Assembly: GCF_001571225.1 (NCBI RefSeq)
Contig: NZ_BCTJ01000026.1
Coordinates: 1-62,093 of the forward strand
Direction: 5' to 3'
DNA: 62,093 bases
DNA from: Hydrogenophaga palleronii NBRC 102513
Lineage (GTDB): Bacteria > Pseudomonadota > Gammaproteobacteria > Burkholderiales > Burkholderiaceae_C
Numbering within the stretch: the stretch's first letter is position 1; the number at the start of each line of letters is the position of its first letter. Both the position numbers and the translations under genes were made by a program. Positions 30,861 through 40,323 of the stretch are shown one piece after another. The notes under the pieces were generated by a model. The model saw only the letters and a list, made by a program, of their open reading frames with translations. It made no database searches and was not told where the DNA came from.

Positions 30861-31824
30861 AGAAAGGCGAGTTGGGGAAGTAGAAGTCCTTCGCGTTCTC
30901 TTTGGTGATCAGCACCGAAGGCACGATGGTGTTGGCCGGCAGCTTCTCGCCCTTCATGCGCGCCAGTGCAGTGAGCTTGATGGCGTCGTAGAGGAACTTG
31001 GGCGAGTAGGACACGTTGGCCTGGATCAGCGGGTTGCTGCCGTCCATCAGCGTCTTCACCATGGCCTTGGCACCAGCGCCGCCGAAGACGATCTTGATGT
31101 CCTTGCGTTTGGCCTGTTCGATCGCGCGCAGCACGCCGAAAGCCATGTCGTCGTCGGCCGCCCACACGGCGTCGATCTCCTTGAAGCGCGTCAGGTAGTC
31201 CTGCATCACCTTGAAGGCGTCGTCGCGGTTCCAGTTGCCGTGTTTGGCGTCGAGCAGCTTGATGCCCGGGTGGTTCTTCATGACCGCGTTGAAGGCGTCC
31301 ATGCGCTCGTTGTCGAGCGTGGTCGGGATGCCGCGCAGCGCCACGATGTTGCCCTTGCCGTTGAGGGCCTTGGCGAGGTACTCGGCCGGGATCTTGCCGA
31401 AGGCGGTGTTGTCGCCGGACACATAGGCGTCTTGCGCACTGGTGTCGGTGAGGCCGCGGTCAACCACCGTCACGTACACGCCCTTGGCCTTGGCCTGTGC
31501 CACCGGGCGTGTGAGCGCCGCGGATTCGAAGGGCAGGATCACCAGCGAGTCGATCTTGGTTGCGGTCACCAGGTCCTGCAGCTGGTTGGCCTGTTCGGGC
31601 GCGCCGCTGGCGGTCTTGACGGTGACCTTGATGCCCGGGTGGTCCTTCTCCAGTTCCTTCTTGGCTTCGTTGGCCCAGTACACCAGGCCGGCGGCGAAGC
31701 TGTGGGTGGCGGCCGGAATGGCGACACCGAGGTTGACCTTGTTCTGGGCCTGGGCCAGCAGCGGGTTGGCCAGGCCGAGTGCCGCAACGGCGGCCAGTGC
31801 GAGCAGACGGGTACGGTATTTCAT
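30859..31824 (-). CDS. Ribose-type sugar ABC transporter binding protein
   Basis: 321 residues with a signal peptide ([24 protein letters not shown] would be cut near AQA-Q), then a periplasmic-binding-protein-like I fold ([42 protein letters not shown]). Binds a monosaccharide-like ligand for the RbsA/RbsC-like pair. ATG 31824 sits behind GGAG; an upstream ATG at 31839 was rejected. It is followed directly by repeat copy A. Confidence 0.9.
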   Translation of the reverse strand: MKYRTRLLALAAVAALGLANPLLAQAQNKVNLGVAIPAATHSFAAGLVYWANEAKKELEKDHPGIKVTVKTASGAPEQANQLQDLVTATKIDSLVILPFESAALTRPVAQAKAKGVYVTVVDRGLTDTSAQDAYVSGDNTAFGKIPAEYLAKALNGKGNIVALRGIPTTLDNERMDAFNAVMKNHPGIKLLDAKHGNWNRDDAFKVMQDYLTRFKEIDAVWAADDDMAFGVLRAIEQAKRKDIKIVFGGAGAKAMVKTLMDGSNPLIQANVSYSPKFLYDAIKLTALARMKGEKLPANTIVPSVLITKENAKDFYFPNSPF

Positions 31825-31891
31825 GGTGCTTGTCTCCAATGGTTTGTGCTGACAGGGAAAGAGAGAATCAGAAGGCTTGTGGGGCGCGCCT

Positions 31892-32890
31892 TCAGGGACG
31901 CCGCCGCTGCATGAATGCCACGGCGATGATCACGAAACCCTGCACGGCAGCGTTGAGGTACACGCTGATGATGCTGGTGAGGTTGAGGATGTTGCTGATG
32001 ACCGAGAGCAGGATGGCGCCCACCACGGTGCCGCCGATGCTGCCGGCGCCGCCGCGCAGCGCGGTGCCGCCGACGATCACCGCCGCAATCGCTTCGAGCT
32101 CCCACAGCAGGCCGGTGGTGGGCGAGGCCGAGCCCAGGCGCGGCACGTACAGCAGGGTGGCGATGCCCACGCAGACGCCGAGCAGGGCGTAGGTCAGCAC
32201 CTTGGTGCGGTCCACGTCCACGGCGGCGTAACGCGCCACCTGTTCGTTGGACCCGATGGCCTGCACGTAGCGGCCGAAGGCCGTGCGGTTGAGCAGCACG
32301 GCGCCGCCCACCGCCACCAGCAGGAACACCACGACCGGCAGCGGAATGCCGAGCACGCTGCCGTAGTAGACCGGGCCGTAGACGTCGGCCAGTTCGTTGT
32401 CGAGCGCGAGCGCGCCGCCGTCGGCGAAGTAGGTCAGGTAGGCGCGGTAGATGCCGAGCGTGCCCAGCGTGACGATGAAGGGCTCGATGCGCCCGCGCGT
32501 GATGAGCAGGCCGTGCGCCAGCCCGAACAGCGCGCCCAGCAGCACCGCCGTGGACATGCCGACCATCACCACCACCACCGGCGGCCAGCCGAGCGGGGCC
32601 AGCTTGTTCATGAGCAGGATGGTCACGCCCGCAATCAGCGCGGCCATGGAGCCGACCGAGAGGTCGATGCCGCCCGAGATGATCACGAAGGCCATGCCGA
32701 CCGCGATGATGCCGATGAAGGCGGTTCGCGTGAGCACGTTCATCGCGTTGTCGGCGGTGGCGAATTCGCTGTTGAGCAGTGTGCCGATGACACACAGCAG
32801 CACCAGCCCGAGCAGGGGCCCGACAGCGGGCAGGCGCAGCACGCGGCGCGCAGCGGGGGGGCGGACCGAATCAGTGGGTTCCGGTTGCAT
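31892..32890 (-). CDS. Ribose-type sugar ABC transporter permease (RbsC-like)
   Basis: 332-residue inner-membrane permease with about 8-10 helices and the RbsC family motif [16 protein letters not shown] plus [18 protein letters not shown] and [14 protein letters not shown]. It forms the channel with the ATPase upstream, whose 3' end it overlaps by 20 bases. A 67-base gap separates it from the binding-protein gene. Confidence 0.93.
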   Translation of the reverse strand: MQPEPTDSVRPPAARRVLRLPAVGPLLGLVLLCVIGTLLNSEFATADNAMNVLTRTAFIGIIAVGMAFVIISGGIDLSVGSMAALIAGVTILLMNKLAPLGWPPVVVVMVGMSTAVLLGALFGLAHGLLITRGRIEPFIVTLGTLGIYRAYLTYFADGGALALDNELADVYGPVYYGSVLGIPLPVVVFLLVAVGGAVLLNRTAFGRYVQAIGSNEQVARYAAVDVDRTKVLTYALLGVCVGIATLLYVPRLGSASPTTGLLWELEAIAAVIVGGTALRGGAGSIGGTVVGAILLSVISNILNLTSIISVYLNAAVQGFVIIAVAFMQRRRP

Positions 32891-34391
32891 GGGCGATGAT
32901 CTCCTGTTCGTTGAGGTCTTTGGCCGACAGCGTGGCCTGAAGGCGGCCGCCGCGCATCACCGCGACGCGGTGACACAGGCCGATGAGTTCCATGAGCTCC
33001 GAAGAGATCACCACCACCGCGCGGCCTTCGTCGGCCAGGCGGCGGATCAGCGCGTAGATCTCGCGTTTGGCGCCAATGTCCACGCCGCGCGTGGGTTCGT
33101 CCAGCACCAGCACACGCGGGCCGGGGTGCAGCACTTTGGCCAGCGCCAGCTTCTGCTGGTTGCCGCCCGAGAGCGAGCCGGCCTGCACCGACAGGGCGCC
33201 GGCGCGGATGCCGAAATCGCTCACCGCCTGCTTCAGCGCCGCCTCTTCGCTGGCCGGATTCAGCCAGGGCTTGGCGTGGCGCTGCAGCGCCATCAGCGTG
33301 AGGTTCTGGCGCAGGCCGAAGTGCACGTGCAGGCCGCGTCCCTTGCGGTCTTCGCTCAGGTAGGTCAGCCCGGCGTTGGCGGCGGCGCGCGGCGATTCCG
33401 GCAGGCCCTCGTGGCCGGCGATGTTCACCGCCTCGGCCGAACGGTCGCGCAGGCCGAGCAGGCCTTCAAACAGTTCGGTGCGGCCCGCGCCCACCAGGCC
33501 GGCAAAGCCGAACACCTCGCCCGCGCGCACCTCGAAGCTCACGTCCTGCGCCCAGCCGGGCACGCTCAGGCCGCGCACCGAGAGCAGCACCGGCGCGCCG
33601 CCCGGCACTTCGGCGTGGGGCGGGTACAGGTCGGCCAGTTCGCGGCCCACCATGAGGTTGGCCATCTGCGAACGGGTCAGCGTGGAGGTGGGCTGCTGCG
33701 CGACCAGGCGGCCGTCGCGCATCACCACCACCTCGTCCGTGATGCGTTCGACTTCGTCCAGCTTGTGTGAGATGAACACGATGGCCACGCCATCGTCCTG
33801 CAGGCGCTCCATCAGCTGGAACAGGCGGCCGGTCTCGCCCGGGGTGAGCGTGGCGGTGGGTTCGTCCATCACCAGCACCCGGGCCTGGCGCGACAGGGCC
33901 TTGGCGATCTCCACCAGCTGGCGCTCGGCCACGATGAGGTCGCGCACCCGTCGGTCGGGGCTCACCTGCGGCAGGCCGACGTCGTTGAGCACACCGCGCG
34001 TGATGGCGCGCATGTCGTCGTCGGCCAGCCACCAGCCGCGCCGCTGCTCATGGCCCAGAAAGATGTTCTGCGCCACCGTGAGGTCTTCGGCCAGGTTGAA
34101 CTCCTGGTGGATCAGCACGATGCCTTCGGCTTCGGCCGCGCGCGGGCCGTCGAACGCGACCACGCGGCCGTTCACTTCGATGCTGCCTGCGCTCGCTTGT
34201 TCGTAGCCCGAGAGGATCTTCATCAGCGTCGATTTGCCGGCGCCGTTTTCACCCAGCAGCCCGTAGATGCGGCCGGGCTGCAGCGCCAGGTCCACACCGT
34301 GCAGCACCTGCACCGGGCCGAAGCGTTTGACGATGCCGCGCATGTTGATCTGCACGGCAGCGGGAGAGGGGGGCGGGTTGGAGTGGGTCAC
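32871..34391 (-). CDS. Ribose-type sugar ABC transporter ATPase (RbsA-like)
   Basis: 506-residue protein with two fused ATPase domains. The first has Walker [10 protein letters not shown], Walker [10 protein letters not shown] and [15 protein letters not shown]; the second keeps the degenerate Walker A (GLVGAGRTE) and [16 protein letters not shown] typical of the RbsA/MglA class. The GTG start at 34391 overlaps the ROK gene stop. Substrate unknown. Confidence 0.94.
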   Translation of the reverse strand: MTHSNPPPSPAAVQINMRGIVKRFGPVQVLHGVDLALQPGRIYGLLGENGAGKSTLMKILSGYEQASAGSIEVNGRVVAFDGPRAAEAEGIVLIHQEFNLAEDLTVAQNIFLGHEQRRGWWLADDDMRAITRGVLNDVGLPQVSPDRRVRDLIVAERQLVEIAKALSRQARVLVMDEPTATLTPGETGRLFQLMERLQDDGVAIVFISHKLDEVERITDEVVVMRDGRLVAQQPTSTLTRSQMANLMVGRELADLYPPHAEVPGGAPVLLSVRGLSVPGWAQDVSFEVRAGEVFGFAGLVGAGRTELFEGLLGLRDRSAEAVNIAGHEGLPESPRAAANAGLTYLSEDRKGRGLHVHFGLRQNLTLMALQRHAKPWLNPASEEAALKQAVSDFGIRAGALSVQAGSLSGGNQQKLALAKVLHPGPRVLVLDEPTRGVDIGAKREIYALIRRLADEGRAVVVISSELMELIGLCHRVAVMRGGRLQATLSAKDLNEQEIIAHATGTH

Positions 34392-35584
34392 ACGGCCTCC
34401 ATGTTGCGCAGGCTTTCCTGCATGGCGAGCACGCCCGCGCCGATGAGGCCGGCGCGGTCACCCAGCGGGGTGTACTGGATGTCGAGGTGGCGCGTCGACA
34501 GCGCCAGCGAGCGGTGGTACACGCTCTGGCGCACCGCTGCCAGAAAGAGGGGGCCGACGCGCATGATGCCGCCGCCGATGAACACGTGGGAGGGGTTGAA
34601 GAAGTTCACCACCGAGGCCAGCATCTGGCCCACCAGCGCACCCGAGCGCTGCACCACCTGGTTGGCCGCCATGTCGCCGGCGCGGCTGGCCTGGGCCACG
34701 TCCTGCAGGCGCAAGCCACCGCGTTCGGCCAGCAGGCGCGCCAGCATCGGGCTTTGCCCGGCTTCTGCGGCGTCGGTTGCCATGCGCGCGATGGCCGGGC
34801 CGGCGGCCATGGTTTCCACGCAACCCAGGTTGCCGCAATGGCAGCGTGGGCCGTCGGGCACCACGCAGATGTGGCCCACGTCGCCGGCCGAACCGTTGGC
34901 ACCGCGGTAGACCTGGCCGTGGCAGACGATGCCGCAACCAACGCCGGTGCCGACCTTGACCACCAGAAAATTCTGCAGGCTGCGCTGCCGGCGCCAGAGT
35001 TCGCCCAGCGCCATCAGGTTGACGTCGTTGTCCACGAACACCGGGGCGTTGAAGTCCTGCGCGATGTCGTCGCGGATCGAATAGCCGTCCCACTGCGGCA
35101 TGAGCGGCGGGCTCACCAGCTGGCCGCTGTCGAAATCCACTGGGCCGGGCACGCCGATGCCGATGGCGATCACCTGGCGCGGCGCCACGCTGCAGCCGGC
35201 CAGCAGTTCGCGCATGAGGGCGCGGATGCGCGAGAGCACCGGCCCGGGGCCGTCGCCCACATTGGCCGGTTCGCTGTGGTGGGCCAGCACGGTCAGGTCG
35301 GGGCTGAGCACGCCCACTTCGAGCCCGGTGGCGCCGACCGCCACGCCGATCAGCACACCCAGGTGGCGGCTCAGGCGCAGGGTTTCGGCGCGGCGCCCGC
35401 CGGTGGGAACCTGTTCGCCGGTTTCCTCCAGCAGGCCCTGCTCCAGCAGTTCGGCCACGGCGGCATTGGCGCGGGTCTTGGAAAAAGCGGAAGCCGACGC
35501 CAGCGCGTCGCGCGAGATGCCGTTGGCCCAGAACACGTGGTCCAGCACCGTCCGCTCACCGCTCTTCAGCCCTTTGAGGTTCAC
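34388..35584 (-). CDS. ROK-family transcriptional regulator
   Basis: 398 residues: N-terminal winged helix (VFWANGISRDALASASAFSKTRAN), then a ROK sugar-kinase-like domain with GIGVPGPVDF, VDNDVNLMALGE and the zinc motif CHCGNLGCVE. It is probably a sugar-responsive repressor of the operon it begins. I chose GTG 35584 because GGAG lies 7 bases upstream; an earlier GTG (35620) overlaps the candidate operator. It is coupled by 4 bases to the ATPase gene. Confidence 0.9.
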   Translation of the reverse strand: MNLKGLKSGERTVLDHVFWANGISRDALASASAFSKTRANAAVAELLEQGLLEETGEQVPTGGRRAETLRLSRHLGVLIGVAVGATGLEVGVLSPDLTVLAHHSEPANVGDGPGPVLSRIRALMRELLAGCSVAPRQVIAIGIGVPGPVDFDSGQLVSPPLMPQWDGYSIRDDIAQDFNAPVFVDNDVNLMALGELWRRQRSLQNFLVVKVGTGVGCGIVCHGQVYRGANGSAGDVGHICVVPDGPRCHCGNLGCVETMAAGPAIARMATDAAEAGQSPMLARLLAERGGLRLQDVAQASRAGDMAANQVVQRSGALVGQMLASVVNFFNPSHVFIGGGIMRVGPLFLAAVRQSVYHRSLALSTRHLDIQYTPLGDRAGLIGAGVLAMQESLRNMEAV

Positions 35585-35600
35585 GTCTTGTCTCCGTTGT

Positions 35601-35620
35601 GTGCCATCGTGGTGTGGCAC
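35601..35620. promoter_or_regulatory. Candidate ROK operator (inverted repeat)
   Basis: GTGCCA, eight bases, TGGCAC: a perfect 6-bp inverted repeat just upstream of the ROK start. A second perfect repeat, GTCGA-AC-TCGAC, lies at 35640-35651. Autoregulation of the sugar operon is inferred from position. Confidence 0.45.
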
Positions 35621-35712
35621 TGGAGACGGATGCTAGGTGGTCGAACTCGACCCGACAAGATCGAACATAGACCCAAATCGGGTTGAAGTGCGAAGTATCA
35701 CGGCCGAGGATG

Positions 35713-36438
35713 TCAGTGCCACGCCGCCCACAACAAGGACAGGCCCGAGGCCAGCATCAGCGCGTCCAGCAGCAGCGACAAGGTCTCGGGCCGCAGGCGC
35801 AACACCACGGCCTTGCCGACAAAGGTGCCGGCCATGAGCGAGCTGCCGACGATCACGCCCTGCAGCAGCGTGCTCGGCGGCAGCGCGCCCAGCTGGTGGA
35901 AGGTGAGCACCTTGCTCACATAGAGCAGCAGCGAGCTCGCGGCCTCGGTGGACAGGAAGGCGCCGCCGCTGAGGCCATAGGCCAGGAACACCGGCACGCT
36001 GAGTGGCCCGGTGGACAGCACCAGGCCGGTGAGGAAACCGATCAACGCACCGGCCAGGGCGATGTGGTGCAGCCCGAGCCGCCGACCGCGGCCGGTGTGC
36101 CGGCGCCGCCAGGGCACCATGGCGAGCAGGAACAGGCCGAGTGCCGCCTCGATCACTTCCGGCCGCAAGGCCAGCAGGGTGCGTGCGCCGAGCGCGGCAC
36201 CGAGCGCGCCGGGCAATGCGTAGGCGGCCACGGCCTTCCAGTCCACCAGCCGCCACCAGGCCAGCACACGCGCGGCATTGGCCATCACCGCCGCCACCGC
36301 CATGATGGGTACGGCCTGTTTGGGGCCGTAGGCGAACACCAGCACCGGCAGCAGCATGAGCGACGAGCCGGTGCCGATCACGCCGCTCACGGCGCCCGCC
36401 ACCAGCCCGACTGCGAGCACGAAGAGATAGGAGGTCAT
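35713..36438 (-). CDS. TauE/SafE-family membrane permease
   Basis: 241-residue inner-membrane protein with about seven to eight helices and duplicated TauE/SafE halves (GLVAGAVSGVIGTGSSLMLLPVL; ALIGFLTGLVLSTGPLSVPVFLAYG). The family exports sulfite, sulfoacetate or other small anions; the substrate here is unknown. It is the last gene after fdhD, 85 bases downstream, with a perfect hairpin between them. The ATG at 36438 has no visible ribosome site because the hairpin lies 4 bases before it. Confidence 0.85.
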   Translation of the reverse strand: MTSYLFVLAVGLVAGAVSGVIGTGSSLMLLPVLVFAYGPKQAVPIMAVAAVMANAARVLAWWRLVDWKAVAAYALPGALGAALGARTLLALRPEVIEAALGLFLLAMVPWRRRHTGRGRRLGLHHIALAGALIGFLTGLVLSTGPLSVPVFLAYGLSGGAFLSTEAASSLLLYVSKVLTFHQLGALPPSTLLQGVIVGSSLMAGTFVGKAVVLRLRPETLSLLLDALMLASGLSLLWAAWH

Positions 36439-36442
36439 GTCT

Positions 36443-36469
36443 GAATGCGCCCGGCAGGCGGGCGCATTC
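36443..36469 (-). other. Perfect hairpin before TauE/SafE gene
   Basis: GAATGCGCCC pairs fully with GGGCGCATTC around a 7-nt loop, ending 4 bases from the ATG of the permease gene on the minus strand. It could form in the message and hinder ribosome loading, or partly terminate fdhD transcription; there is no T-run. Confidence 0.6.
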
Positions 36470-36522
36470 TCATTCTGCCTGCGGGCTGCGGCGTGGCCGT
36501 GCAGGTCGTGGAGGGCCGAAGC

Positions 36523-37380
36523 TCAGTCGGCCGTGGCCAGCGCCGCCTGCGGCACGATGCGCTCGGCGAAGGTGTAGGCCACCAGGCGCTCTTCGCGCAC
36601 AAAACCCAGCAGCAGCAGGCGCGCCTCCAGCGCCAGATCCACCGCCATCGCGGTCGGTGCCGACACGGCGGCCAGCACCGAGACGCCGGCGTGTGCGGCC
36701 TTTTGCACCATCTCGAAACTGGCGCGGCTGGTGACGGCGATGAAGTGCTGGCGGCTGTCGATGCCCTGGCGCAGGGCCGCGCCGATGAGTTTGTCGAGCG
36801 CGTTGTGCCGGCCCACGTCTTCACGCGCGAGCACGATGGCGCCGTCGTCCAGGCGGCACAGCGCCGCCGCGTGCGTGGCGCCGGTGATCTGCTGGCGCGG
36901 CTGCTGTGAACGCAGGGCGCGCACCGCGTGTGTAACGGCAGCGGGCGTGACCATCACCTCGGGCAACACCGGCAGGGTCTGGCGCACCATCGACAAGGAA
37001 TCGGTGCCGCACAGGCCGCAGCCGGTGCGCCCGGTGAGGTTGCGCCGGCGTTCCTTGAGGCGCCACTCGCATTCGCTCGACACCTCCAGGTGCACCTCGA
37101 TGCCGGCCGGTGTGGGCAACACGTCGATGCCGCGCAGTTCCGAACGGTCGCGCAGCAGGCCTTCGGTGAGCGAGAAGCCGAGCGCGAAGTCTTCCAGGTC
37201 GGCCGGCGTGGCCATCATCACGGCGTGCGAGATGCCGTTGAAGATCAGCGCCACCGGCACCTCGTCGGCCAGCCAGTCGCTGGCGGCGGTGGCGCTGCCG
37301 TCGGCAAGGGCCACGACCTCGAACGGGCGCACGCCGCTGGGCGGCGCGCCATCGGTGTGGACCGGCAACGGTGCCTTCAT
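36523..37380 (-). CDS. fdhD: Formate dehydrogenase sulfurtransferase FdhD
   Basis: 285 residues. FdhD passes sulfur from IscS to the molybdenum cofactor of formate-dehydrogenase-type enzymes. The conserved CGLCG motif is seen in GCGLCGTDSL, with DVGRHNALDKL and SRASFEMVQKA in the C-terminal half, both family hallmarks. Its ATG overlaps the stop of the small upstream gene by 4 bases, placing it in the operon of the FdhF/YdeP-like enzyme. Confidence 0.95.
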   Translation of the reverse strand: MKAPLPVHTDGAPPSGVRPFEVVALADGSATAASDWLADEVPVALIFNGISHAVMMATPADLEDFALGFSLTEGLLRDRSELRGIDVLPTPAGIEVHLEVSSECEWRLKERRRNLTGRTGCGLCGTDSLSMVRQTLPVLPEVMVTPAAVTHAVRALRSQQPRQQITGATHAAALCRLDDGAIVLAREDVGRHNALDKLIGAALRQGIDSRQHFIAVTSRASFEMVQKAAHAGVSVLAAVSAPTAMAVDLALEARLLLLGFVREERLVAYTFAERIVPQAALATAD

Positions 37381-37670
37381 GCGGCGTCCACCGCCGGGGG
37401 CAGGGCCTCGGCGCGTGCGCGCCCGGCGGGCGTGAGCTGTGCGATCCAGCGCTCTTCGTGCTGGTGCACCTGCACCCAGCCCGGGCCGCGCACACCGCCG
37501 ATGGCGGCGTCGCCCATCAGGGACAGCTGGCGCAGCAGAACGCTCACACCCTGGCCCAGGCGTTTGCCCAGGCGCGGCAGCGACATGCCGGCGTCCCCGG
37601 CGCGCGTTTCGGCGGCGAGTTCGCGCAGCAGGGCCGCCGCGAGGGGGGTGAGGGGATCGAAGCCTGTCAT
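37377..37670 (-). CDS. Small winged-helix-like protein of the formate dehydrogenase operon
   Basis: 97-residue soluble protein. The pattern LTPLAAALLRELAAET... MSLPRLGKRLGQGVSVLLRQLSLMGDA followed by WVQVHQHEERWIAQLTPAGRA looks like a short winged helix. It lies 4 bases after the large enzyme gene and overlaps fdhD by 4 bases, so it is part of the unit. I know no assigned function; a chaperone/maturation or regulatory role is a guess. Confidence 0.75.
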   Translation of the reverse strand: MTGFDPLTPLAAALLRELAAETRAGDAGMSLPRLGKRLGQGVSVLLRQLSLMGDAAIGGVRGPGWVQVHQHEERWIAQLTPAGRARAEALPPAVDAA

Positions 37671-37674
37671 GGCC

Positions 37675-40122
37675 TCAGGCCGTGGCCGCTGCGGTGGCTT
37701 CGGACGCGGCCGCGTCGGGCGCCAGCAGCTTGCTGTCGTGCTTCAGTTCGTGTGGCTTGAGCAGCACCGGGATCGCCTTGGAGGTCGGCGTGCCCGCCAC
37801 GATGGCGGTGGCCGAGAGTGGCACCAGCGGGTTGGTCTCGGGGTAGTAGGCCGCCAGGCAACCACGCGGGATGTCGTACGCGACCAGCTTGAACTTGTCG
37901 GCGCGGCGTTGCTGGTCGTCGTTCCACACGGTGTGCAGGTCCACCCAGTCGCCGTCGCGCAGGCCCAGGGCGCGGATGTCTTCGGCGTTGATGAAGACCA
38001 CGCGGCGCTGGCCGAACACGCCGCGGTAGCGGTCGTCCATGCCGTAGATGGTGGTGTTGTACTGGTCGTGCGAACGGGTGGTGAGCAGCGAGAAGACGAT
38101 GGTGTCGCGCTGCTTGTCCTTCATCGACTGGCGCGCGCGGTGCACCGGTGTGTCGCGTGGCACCGGGTGCGGGAAGAAGGTGGCCTTGTTCGCCGGCGTG
38201 GCCCAGACCCGTTCGCTCGCGGTGTTGCGCAGGCGGAAGCCGCCGGGCACGGCGACGCGGGCGTTGAAGTCCTTGAAGTCGTCGAACACCTTCTCGATCT
38301 GGTCGCGGATGCGTGCGTAGTCTTCGATCAGCCACAGCCACGGGGTCTGGCTCCTTGGCCGCCGGGCCGCCCCAAGGCCGGGGGCAGCCCCCTCGGGGGG
38401 CAGCGGACCTCGCGTTGCGGGGGAGCGTGGGGGCTCGCCACTGCCCAGCGTGGCCGCGGCCAGGCGCGCGACGATGGCGGGCTCGGACAGCAGCAGCTCA
38501 CTGGCCGGCGGGTTGATGCCGGTGGAGATGTGCACCATGCTCATCGAGTCTTCCACCGTCACGCCCTGCGGGCCGCTGGCCTGCATGTCGATCTCGGTGC
38601 GGCCCAGGCAGGGCAGGATCAGCGCTTCCTTGCCGTGCACGATGTGGCTGCGGTTGAGTTTGGTGGTCACGTGCACCGTCAGCTCGCACTGGCGCAAGGC
38701 CTTCCAGGTCTGGTAGGTGTCGGGCGTGGCGGCGGCGAAGTTGCCACCGAGTGCAAAGAACACCTTGCCCTTGCCGTCGAGCATGTGCTGGATGGCCTCC
38801 ACCGTGTCCACGCCGTGTTCGCGCGGCGGCTCGAAGCCGAACACCTGTTGCAGCCGGTCCAGCAGCGCGGCCGGCGGCTTCTCCCAGATGCCCATGGTGC
38901 GGTCGCCCTGAACGTTGCTGTGGCCACGCACCGGGCAGGCGCCCGCGCCCTCGCGGCCGAGGTTGCCACGCAGCATGAGCATGTTGACCATCATCTGGAT
39001 GGTGGCCACCGCCTGGTGGTGCTGGGTGATGCCCATGCCCCAGCAGAAGATGGCACTTTTGGCAGCGGCGTAGATGTCGGCCGCGCTGTGGATCTGCTCC
39101 AGCGTGAGGCCGGCTTCTTCGGTGATGAGTTCCCACGATTCGGCGCGCAGGTCGGCCGCGAGCGCGTCGAAGCCGGTCGTGTGTTCGGCGATGAAGGCCT
39201 GGTCCAGCACGTCTTCACCGGCGTCCTGCCGTTCCAGCAGGCGTTTCATCATGCCCTTGACGGCCGCCAGGTCACCGCCGCCGCGCAGCTGGAAGTAGTG
39301 CGTGCTGATGGGCGTGGAGCCCAGCGTGGCCATTTCCATCTTGCTCTGCGGGTCCTGGAAACGTTCCAGGCCACGCTCGCGCAGCGGGTTGAAGCTGACG
39401 ATCTGCGCGCCGCGCTTGTGCGCCGCACGCAGCTCGCCCAGCATGCGTGGGTGGTTGGTGCCGGGGTTCTGGCCGAAGATGAAGATCGCCTCGGCGTGTT
39501 CGAAGTCTTCCAGCGTCACCGTGCCCTTGGCCACGCCGATCTGCGGCCGCATGCCGCTGCCCGAGGGCTCGTGGCACATGTTGGAGCAGTCGGGGAAGTT
39601 GTTGGTGCCGTACTCGCGCACGAACAGCTGGTACAGGAAGGCCGCCTCGTTGCTGGCGCGGCCCGAGGTGTAGAACATCGCCTGGTTGGGATCGGGCAGG
39701 GCATTGAGGTGGCGCGCCACCATCACGAAGGCTTCGTCCCAACTGATCGGGCGGTACTTGTCGGTCAGGGCGTCGTACACCATGGGGTGCGTCAGGCGGC
39801 CCTGGTCTTCCAGCCAGAAGTCGCTCTGTTCGGCCAGCTCGGCCACGGTGTAGCGCTCGAACAGCTCGGGGCCGGCGCGCCGCGCCGTGGCTTCGGCGGC
39901 CACGGCTTTCACACCGTTCTCGCAGAACTCGAAGGTCGAGGCGTGGTTGCGGTCGGGCCAGGCACAGCCGGGGCAGTCGAAACCATCGGGCTGGTTGGCC
40001 GACAGCAGCGTCTTGGCGCCCTTGATGGGAATGTCCTGCCGCAGCAGCGCGTTCTTCACGCTGTTCAGGGCGCCCCAGCCGCCGGCCGGGCCGGTGTAAA
40101 ACTCGATCTTCTGTTCGTTCAT
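37675..40122 (-). CDS. FdhF/YdeP-family molybdopterin oxidoreductase
   Basis: 815-residue soluble enzyme of the YdeP branch of formate-dehydrogenase-like molybdoenzymes. It has Cys50/Cys53 in DCPGCAWPD, molybdopterin-domain motifs (SISWDEAF-like RPISWDEAFVMVARHL, SGRASNEAAFLYQLF, IFGQNPGTNHPRML, GMGITQHHQAV) and the C-terminal cofactor-binding domain. FdhD is in the same operon, consistent with a sulfurated cofactor. The physiological substrate of the family is uncertain. About residues 560-595 are an in-frame Pro/Gly/Arg-rich insertion produced by a repeat element. ATG 40122 was chosen; upstream frame is non-coding leader. Confidence 0.9.
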   Translation of the reverse strand: MNEQKIEFYTGPAGGWGALNSVKNALLRQDIPIKGAKTLLSANQPDGFDCPGCAWPDRNHASTFEFCENGVKAVAAEATARRAGPELFERYTVAELAEQSDFWLEDQGRLTHPMVYDALTDKYRPISWDEAFVMVARHLNALPDPNQAMFYTSGRASNEAAFLYQLFVREYGTNNFPDCSNMCHEPSGSGMRPQIGVAKGTVTLEDFEHAEAIFIFGQNPGTNHPRMLGELRAAHKRGAQIVSFNPLRERGLERFQDPQSKMEMATLGSTPISTHYFQLRGGGDLAAVKGMMKRLLERQDAGEDVLDQAFIAEHTTGFDALAADLRAESWELITEEAGLTLEQIHSAADIYAAAKSAIFCWGMGITQHHQAVATIQMMVNMLMLRGNLGREGAGACPVRGHSNVQGDRTMGIWEKPPAALLDRLQQVFGFEPPREHGVDTVEAIQHMLDGKGKVFFALGGNFAAATPDTYQTWKALRQCELTVHVTTKLNRSHIVHGKEALILPCLGRTEIDMQASGPQGVTVEDSMSMVHISTGINPPASELLLSEPAIVARLAAATLGSGEPPRSPATRGPLPPEGAAPGLGAARRPRSQTPWLWLIEDYARIRDQIEKVFDDFKDFNARVAVPGGFRLRNTASERVWATPANKATFFPHPVPRDTPVHRARQSMKDKQRDTIVFSLLTTRSHDQYNTTIYGMDDRYRGVFGQRRVVFINAEDIRALGLRDGDWVDLHTVWNDDQQRRADKFKLVAYDIPRGCLAAYYPETNPLVPLSATAIVAGTPTSKAIPVLLKPHELKHDSKLLAPDAAASEATAAATA
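38340..38445 (-). repeat. GC-rich palindromic element, copy B, inside molybdoenzyme gene
   Basis: About 100 bases with C-run/G-run palindrome (GCCCCCCGAGGGGGC on the minus strand) and a CGCAACGCGAGG arm, matching the layout of the other three copies. It is read in frame as a Pro/Gly/Ala/Arg-rich stretch (PPRSPATRGPLPPEGAAP and on), between conserved blocks AAATLG and LIEDYARIRDQI, and has not broken the gene. Confidence 0.75.
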
Positions 40123-40323
40123 GGCGGTGTATTCCTGCGGGTCCACGGTGCGCGTGGCGGGTGGCCCGATGTCACGGGTTGCTGCGCCGGCATTCCGGGC
40201 GAGAATCACGGCGGCGCCATGACGTGCGTCAATCATTCCCTCGACCGACACCCTGCGCAATATGAAGAAAACCTTCCAGTGCAATGGCACCGCGCTGCAT
40301 ATGCGCAACCCGCACCGAGTTCC

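Noticed and set aside
37675..40122. Pseudogene call for the molybdoenzyme because of the repeat insertion
   Set aside because: The insertion keeps the frame and all recognisable domains on both sides are intact.
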